Shown here in pieces: positions 5,229-8,333 of a stretch of DNA of 8,333 bases. Under the pieces are notes generated by a model. That model saw only the letters and a program-made list of their open reading frames with translations, was not told the origin of the DNA and searched no databases. Made by a program: the position numbers and the translations under genes. The first letter of the stretch is position 1. Every line of letters begins with the position of its first letter. The DNA is from Candidatus Parcubacteria bacterium (lineage in GTDB: Bacteria > Patescibacteriota > Patescibacteriia > CAIXNZ01): the NCBI GenBank assembly GCA_026395675.1, contig JAPLYF010000026.1, forward strand, positions 1 to 8,333, given 5' to 3'.

Positions 5229-5828
5229 ATGAAAAATTCAAAAGGAAGAGATTCAAAAGGAAGAGATGACAAAGGAGGCCGCGACTTTGGCGGACGAGAT
5301 TCAAGAGGACGAGACTTTGGTGGACGTGACTCAGGCCAAAGATCACAAATGCATGAAGCAATCTGCGCTGAATGCGGCCAAAAGTGTGAAGTGCCATTTA
5401 GGCCAAGTGGCGACAAACCAGTCTATTGCAGTAATTGTTTTACAGCTAGGCAAGGTGCCATGCCAAGAAGATCTGAAGGCCGAGATTTTGGGCGGCCAAG
5501 ATTTAGAGATAGAGATAAACAAATGTTTTCAGCAATTTGTGATAAATGCAAAAAAGAGTGCCAGGTGCCTTTTCAGCCCACGCCTGGGAAACCAATTTTT
5601 TGCGACCAGTGTTTTGATAGAGGTGGTAAAGCCACTGATAGAGGCGGCGCGCCAAAAGGTGACCAGCTAGCTAGCATCAATGCTAAACTTGATAAAATTA
5701 TTAATGCTTTAATCGTGGCTAAAATTATCAAACCAGCCAAGGAAGAAAAAGCAGTTAAGGAAGTTAAGCCAGAAATGAAAAAGCCAGCGGCTAAGAAGAA
5801 AGTTGTGGCTAAGAAAAAGAAGAAATAA
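5229..5828 (+). CDS. CxxC-x17-CxxC zinc-binding protein with RG-rich head and lysine-rich tail
   Basis: This 199-residue protein has two zinc-ribbon-like modules, each CxxC-x17-CxxC: C46/C49 with C67/C70, and C104/C107 with C125/C128. Each also carries an extra cysteine four residues after its first CxxC (C53, C111). The pattern matches the family named for this spacing, common in Patescibacteria and some archaea, of unknown function. The N-terminal 40 residues are imperfect G-R-D-(S/F) repeats typical of RNA-binding or disordered regions. Residues 145-165 look helical, and the end (about 170-199) is Lys/Ala/Pro-rich. The charge and zinc modules suggest nucleic-acid binding, by inference. The ATG has no SD. 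The end faces the minus-strand gene across a shared terminator. Confidence 0.85.
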   Translation: MKNSKGRDSKGRDDKGGRDFGGRDSRGRDFGGRDSGQRSQMHEAICAECGQKCEVPFRPSGDKPVYCSNCFTARQGAMPRRSEGRDFGRPRFRDRDKQMFSAICDKCKKECQVPFQPTPGKPIFCDQCFDRGGKATDRGGAPKGDQLASINAKLDKIINALIVAKIIKPAKEEKAVKEVKPEMKKPAAKKKVVAKKKKK

Positions 5829-5850
5829 TTAATGCGAATCTGCGAATCTT
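5829..5850. repeat. TGCGAAT doublet after the zinc-protein stop
   Basis: TGCGAAT occurs at 5833-5839 and 5841-5847, directly after the TAA of the zinc protein. The same word occurs three times at 1131-1183. It seems to be a recurrent spacer word in this genome. Confidence 0.55.
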
Positions 5851-5883
5851 ATAAGAATGATGAGAATTAAGTTCTTTGTAATT

Positions 5884-5925
5884 AAAAAAAGCCCGTGGTT
5901 CTCATTGAGTCCACTGACGGCTTTT
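5884..5925 (-). terminator. Intrinsic terminator between two convergent genes
   Basis: AAAAGCC (5887-5893) pairs with GGCTTTT (5919-5925), and GTGG (5895-5898) with CCAC (5911-5914). On the minus strand the hairpin is followed by seven Ts (5890-5884), so it ends the gene at 5943-6305. On the plus strand it ends in only TTTT, and may also stop the zinc-protein transcript. Confidence 0.75.
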
Positions 5926-5942
5926 GATATGTCCTCACGGCT

Positions 5943-6305
5943 TTATATCTTTTGCGCATTGAGCTTGGCCAATTCAGCTTCAAATTTGCTTCTACTGGTA
6001 TCAAACTCATCCAATTTATCGTAGATTTTATTTTGCGCTCCCTGATCAGTAAGATCCAATTCCACAACCATGTCGATTATCTGTTGCATTTTATCCGCTA
6101 CTTCGTTATGCCCATTAGCCCTCATTCGGCGCATGATCATATAGAGGTTGCCGACTAATTGTGCCTGTTTCTCAGCGTTAAAACGCTTTCGTTCCCCATC
6201 CCCCTCACTTTTTATCAGAAAGATGGGTATCATGAGATTTCCGAGGAAGTGGCTGTAGAGTGCCCAACCATCTTCCGGGGTGGTGCAATTGTGTACCGTA
6301 GACAT
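5943..6305 (-). CDS. Small helical protein of unknown function
   Basis: This 120-residue protein is not one I recognise. Most of it looks alpha-helical and soluble. A moderately hydrophobic stretch (A-L-Y-S-H-F-L-G-N-L-M-I-P-I-F-L-I, about 15-31) is followed by charged residues, then amphipathic helices around 44-63 and 66-83. A final charged helix runs from about 93 to 118. There is no signal peptide and no cysteine pair; one Cys at residue 7. The ATG is fixed by AAAGGAGG six bases upstream, the best SD in the window. It has its own promoter and terminator and is visibly more GC-rich than its neighbours, as is the membrane gene at 310-564. It points away from murB. Function is unknown. Confidence 0.82.
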   Translation of the reverse strand: MSTVHNCTTPEDGWALYSHFLGNLMIPIFLIKSEGDGERKRFNAEKQAQLVGNLYMIMRRMRANGHNEVADKMQQIIDMVVELDLTDQGAQNKIYDKLDEFDTSRSKFEAELAKLNAQKI

Positions 6306-6311
6306 AATGTG

Positions 6312-6319
6312 CCTCCTTT
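6312..6319 (-). promoter_or_regulatory. Strong Shine-Dalgarno site AAAGGAGG
   Basis: On the minus strand AAAGGAGG lies six bases before the ATG at 6305. It decides the start of the helical protein and contrasts with the plus-strand genes, which have no such site. Confidence 0.85.
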
Positions 6320-6348
6320 GTTAAAGTTCATTTATCTGCATTCTACTG

Positions 6349-6370
6349 ATTTTCTAGTGTATCAGAAAAT
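6349..6370 (-). promoter_or_regulatory. Operator-like inverted repeat over the -10 region
   Basis: ATTTTCT (6349-6355) and AGAAAAT (6364-6370) are perfect inverted arms of 7 bp around an 8-nt centre that contains the -10 hexamer (6356-6361). A protein bound here would block the promoter; equally it could be a hairpin formed by chance in AT-rich DNA. Confidence 0.4.
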
Positions 6371-6384
6371 AAATCACACGTCAA
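6356..6384 (-). promoter_or_regulatory. Promoter of the minus-strand helical gene
   Basis: On the minus strand TTGACG (6384-6379, 5 of 6) is followed after exactly 17 bp by TACACT (6361-6356, 4 of 6). This leaves a leader of roughly 45 nt before the ATG at 6305. Confidence 0.7.
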
Positions 6385-6408
6385 GGTGCACGATTAAAAA
6401 ATTCAAAC

Positions 6409-6458
6409 ATTCGCCTGCCTGCCGGCAGGCAGGTAGATTCGTTTATTCGTAGCATTCG
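6409..6458. repeat. Perfect 20-bp palindrome inside ATTCG iterations
   Basis: CCTGCCTGCCGGCAGGCAGG at 6414-6433 is its own reverse complement. ATTCG flanks it at 6409, 6437, 6445 and 6454. Read on the minus strand the order matches the element at 1131-1183: CGAAT, then TACCTGCCTGCC, then CGAAT. It lies five bases from the murB start. Confidence 0.85.
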
Positions 6459-6462
6459 GATT

Positions 6463-7425
6463 ATGTTATCAACTATACAACAATTTGAAGAGCTTTTAGA
6501 GAAAAAGGTTAAATTAGACGAACCATTAGCCAAATACACAACCTTCAAGATTGGCGGGCCAGCCAAGTATTTTTTTATTGCTAAAGAGAATGAGGATTTG
6601 GTACGAGCCGTAACTTTTGCCAAAAAGTTAAAACTTCCTTTTTATATTTTAGGCAATGGCAGTAATGTTTTGATTTCTGATCAGGGGTTTAATGGCTTGG
6701 TGATTTTAAATAAGGCCTCAGACATAATATTTAAAAAAGATAATAAAGTTGTGGCAGATGCCGGAGTTATGCTGGTTGATTTAATTCAAAAAACAATTGA
6801 TCAGGGTTTAACTGGCTTGGAATGGGGGGTTGGGATTCCAGGCACTATTGGCGGCTGTGTCAGAGGCAATGCTGGCGCTTATGGTGGCCAGATGGCTGCT
6901 AATTTAATCGGTGTTGAAGTGATGAAGGGCTCCAAGCAATTTGTGCTAAAAAATGAGCAGTGCAAATTTGGTTACCGTGAATCTAATTTTAAGCATAATA
7001 ATGATTTAATCCTGTCCGCAGAATTTCAATTGCAAAAAGGAGATAAAAAGCAAAGCTTGGCAAAAATTAAAGAGATTTTAAAAACCAGAAACGCCAAATT
7101 GCCAGAATATCCTTCAGCCGGCAGTGTGTTTAAAAATATCATGATTAGTTCTGAAAATATGGCAGAAGTAAAAAAACTAATCAATTTGCCTGCAGAATAT
7201 TTGGAAAGAAAGAAAATACCAGCGGCCTGGTTCATTGAATCCCTGGATTTAAAAGGTCATACCATTGGCCAAGCGCAAATTTCACCCAAACACGCTAATT
7301 TTATTGTAAATTTAGGCCAGGCCACTGCCAATGATGTTTTGCAGCTAATTAGCTATGTTAAAATGAAAGTCAGGGATGAACTGGGTTTTCAATTAATGGA
7401 AGAAATAGAATATGTCGGATTCTGA
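6463..7425 (+). CDS. murB: UDP-N-acetylenolpyruvoylglucosamine reductase
   Basis: MurB uses FAD and NADPH to reduce UDP-GlcNAc-enolpyruvate to UDP-MurNAc in the cytoplasmic phase of peptidoglycan synthesis. At 320 residues it has typical length. The FAD-binding part shows T-F-K-I-G-G-P-A (27-34), L-G-N-G-S-N-V-L (63-70), G-I-P-G-T-I-G-G (124-131) and N-A-G-A-Y-G-G (136-142). Catalytic residues by family comparison are R172 in F-G-Y-R-E-S, S221 in S-A-G-S-V-F-K-N, and E314 near the end. The short form without the extra domain-3 loop suggests a type II MurB. The start at 6463 has no SD but is the natural family start. It lies 210 bp before gatC; no cell-wall gene is adjacent. Confidence 0.96.
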   Translation: MLSTIQQFEELLEKKVKLDEPLAKYTTFKIGGPAKYFFIAKENEDLVRAVTFAKKLKLPFYILGNGSNVLISDQGFNGLVILNKASDIIFKKDNKVVADAGVMLVDLIQKTIDQGLTGLEWGVGIPGTIGGCVRGNAGAYGGQMAANLIGVEVMKGSKQFVLKNEQCKFGYRESNFKHNNDLILSAEFQLQKGDKKQSLAKIKEILKTRNAKLPEYPSAGSVFKNIMISSENMAEVKKLINLPAEYLERKKIPAAWFIESLDLKGHTIGQAQISPKHANFIVNLGQATANDVLQLISYVKMKVRDELGFQLMEEIEYVGF

Positions 7426-7635
7426 TTGATAAGTTTAATATTTGCTGATAGAATATGAATATATTTTCTTGTTCGGGTTATTGATTTATCTTAACCCCAG
7501 CGAATCTACAAATCTATTACAAATCATACAAATATTTCACCTTAACAATTTGTAATATTTGTAGCGGATTTGTATATTTGTTAGGAGTTATCGTTATCAA
7601 ATCACCATACCAAAATTTTTATTTAACAATTACAT
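7426..7635. other. Spacer with TACAAAT inverted repeats
   Basis: The spacer between murB and gatC carries no gene. Arms at 7506-7524 and 7548-7564 are complementary over 17 bases with a 2-nt bulge (CTACAAAT-CT-ATTACAAAT against ATTTGTAATATTTGTAG), with a 23-nt loop. TACAAAT or its complement occurs about six times in 7507-7574. A weaker 6-bp hairpin (7475-7480 with 7492-7497) lacks a T-run. No promoter could be fixed. Confidence 0.6.
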
Positions 7636-7920
7636 ATGAAGTTAAACAAGTTAGAAGTAGAAAAAATTGCTAAATTGTCTCGTTTAGATTTAACCACCAA
7701 AGAAAAGGAGTTGTATGCCAGTCAACTTTCTAAGGTTTTGGATTATGTGGAAAAGTTAAACGAGGTTGATACTGAAAACGTGGAAATTACTGCGCAGGTA
7801 ACGGGGTTAGAAAATGTTTATCGTAATGATAAAATTGAGCAGTGTGATTTTCAAAAGGACTTGGTTAAGCAGGCAGCGGAAACTGAAGATGATTTGATAA
7901 AGACGAAGTCTGTATTTTAG
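7636..7920 (+). CDS. gatC: Aspartyl/glutamyl-tRNA amidotransferase subunit C
   Basis: GatC is the small scaffold of the GatCAB amidotransferase, which converts misacylated Glu-tRNA(Gln) or Asp-tRNA(Asn) to the correct amide form. The 94-residue length is normal. The signature N-terminal helix with V-x-K-I-A-K-L-S-R-L-D-L (8-19) is followed by the helix E-L-Y-A-S-Q-L-S-K-V-L-D-Y-V-E-K-L-N. Further on are V-D-T-E-N-V (44-49) and a hallmark R-N-D in Y-R-N-D-K. The end lacks the usual F-x-V-P-x-V and instead reads T-K-S-V-F. No SD is visible. gatA follows after 107 nt of repeat-rich spacer, so they may or may not share a transcript. Confidence 0.94.
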   Translation: MKLNKLEVEKIAKLSRLDLTTKEKELYASQLSKVLDYVEKLNEVDTENVEITAQVTGLENVYRNDKIEQCDFQKDLVKQAAETEDDLIKTKSVF

Positions 7921-8027
7921 TTCCTGCAAATTTACAAATCAGCTACAAATTTACAAAATTTTTTATAATTTTTCGTATATTCGTACAAGATTCGTAATTT
8001 CGTAGGGCATATAACATTAATCATATT
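7921..8027. other. Spacer with TACAAAT and TTCGTA iterations
   Basis: The 107-nt gap between gatC and gatA has TACAAAT at 7933 and 7944, a variant at 7952, and TTCGTA at several places in 7970-8005. It contains TTTTTTATAATTTTT, which could serve as a promoter -10, but no -35 could be assigned. No ORF is present. Confidence 0.5.
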
Positions 8028-8333
8028 ATGATCGAGTTAAACAAATTAACTATTAAAGAGGCACATCAGAAATTAACCGATAAAGAGATTTCCAGTTTAG
8101 AATTGACCAATGCATGCATTGAACGAATTAAAAAGACTGATAAAAAAGTTCATGCTTTTTTAGCCACTGATTTTGATAATGCGGAAAAGCAAGCCAAAGA
8201 AGTTGATAAGAAAATTAAAAAAGGTGAAAAAATAAAAATGCTGGAAGGCATACCATGCAGTATTAAGGATATGATTATTACCAAAGGCATTGCCACAACA
8301 GCTTCATCCAATATGCTAAGAAATTATGTGCCT
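8028..8333 (+). CDS. gatA: Glutamyl-tRNA(Gln) amidotransferase subunit A, N-terminal part
   Basis: The gene starts at ATG 8028 and runs off the window after 102 residues. GatA is the amidase subunit that hydrolyses glutamine and passes ammonia to GatB. The N-terminal L-T-I-K-E-A-H-Q-K-L, the I-S-S-L-E-L-T helix and V-H-A-F-L are family features. L-E-G-I-P-C-S-I-K-D-M contains the catalytic Lys of the amidase Ser-cisSer-Lys triad, and T-T-A-S-S-N-M-L-R-N-Y-V-P follows as expected. The serines lie beyond the edge. The order gatC-gatA supports the call. No SD is visible. Confidence 0.95.
   Translation, partial: MIELNKLTIKEAHQKLTDKEISSLELTNACIERIKKTDKKVHAFLATDFDNAEKQAKEVDKKIKKGEKIKMLEGIPCSIKDMIITKGIATTASSNMLRNYVP

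Noticed and set aside
5135..5416. Minus-strand frame with S-R-P-P-K-S repeats
   Set aside because: The repetition is the antisense reading of the G-R-D repeats of the zinc protein.
5266..5670. Second plus-strand frame inside the zinc-protein gene
   Set aside because: It is offset by one base within a repeat-rich gene that has clear CxxC modules in the other frame.
6159..6452. Plus-strand open frame opposite the helical gene
   Set aside because: It runs over the SD, promoter and palindrome of the minus gene and ends in residues encoded by the palindrome; it is a shadow frame.
6381..6623. Minus-strand open frame over the murB start
   Set aside because: It overlaps murB antisense and reads through the palindrome; murB has full family support.
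7475..7497. Hairpin after murB as intrinsic terminator
   Set aside because: The stem is 6 bp with an 11-nt loop and no T-run follows.
1..8333. Alternative genetic code with UGA as glycine
   Set aside because: panD and murB end at TGA at their expected family ends and no gene has internal TGA.
1..8333. tRNA, rRNA, riboswitch or insertion sequence
   Set aside because: No cloverleaf, conserved rRNA segment, transposase frame or long terminal inverted repeats were seen by eye.

Overview
The window looks like a piece of a small-genome Patescibacteria (CPR) chromosome, possibly Parcubacteria or an ABY1-type lineage. The reasons are low GC in most genes, compact spacing, plus-strand starts without Shine-Dalgarno sites, a two-module CxxC-x17-CxxC zinc protein, the CCTGCCTGCCGGCAGGCAGG palindrome, and spacers full of short CGAAT/TACAAAT iterations. 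panD and murB end in TGA and every frame reads normally with the standard bacterial code, so it is not a UGA=Gly lineage. The phylum call is inference, not proof.

Layout. 1-147 holds the C-terminal tail of an unidentified plus-strand gene. 310-564 (minus) is a small two-helix membrane protein with its own promoter, SD and terminator. 733-1074 is panD, standing alone. 1200-3770 is a tight defence cassette: an AbiGi-like protein, a D12-class adenine DNA methyltransferase and a probable restriction endonuclease, separated by 14 nt and 1 nt. 3847-4392 is a leucine-rich-repeat lipoprotein, 4461-5162 an unrecognised protein with an HGT motif reminiscent of ADP-ribosyltransferase folds, and 5229-5828 the zinc-ribbon-like protein with RG-rich and lysine-rich ends. 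5943-6305 (minus) is a small helical unknown with textbook promoter, SD and terminator. 6463 to the end is a housekeeping run: murB (cell wall), gatC and the start of gatA (tRNA-dependent amidotransferase).

Most unusual signals. A 25-bp dispersed repeat occurs four times at gene boundaries around panD, the defence cassette and the HGT gene. Its variants are nearly silent if it is read as a coding tail K-V-A-R-E-L-V-stop, and one copy forms a 17-codon ORF two bases after panD. A second repeat, a G/C palindrome inside CGAAT iterations, appears twice in opposite orientation. A pair of tandem hairpins has been accommodated in frame inside the lipoprotein signal peptide. The two minus-strand genes have strong SD sites while the plus-strand genes have none, which suggests two styles of expression or origin.

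How the genes work together: the cassette at 1200-3770 would methylate and cut DNA, with the AbiGi-like protein as a linked abortive-infection component. MurB makes UDP-MurNAc for peptidoglycan, and GatC/GatA belong to the Gln-tRNA/Asn-tRNA amidation machinery. No link between the other genes can be shown from the sequence.
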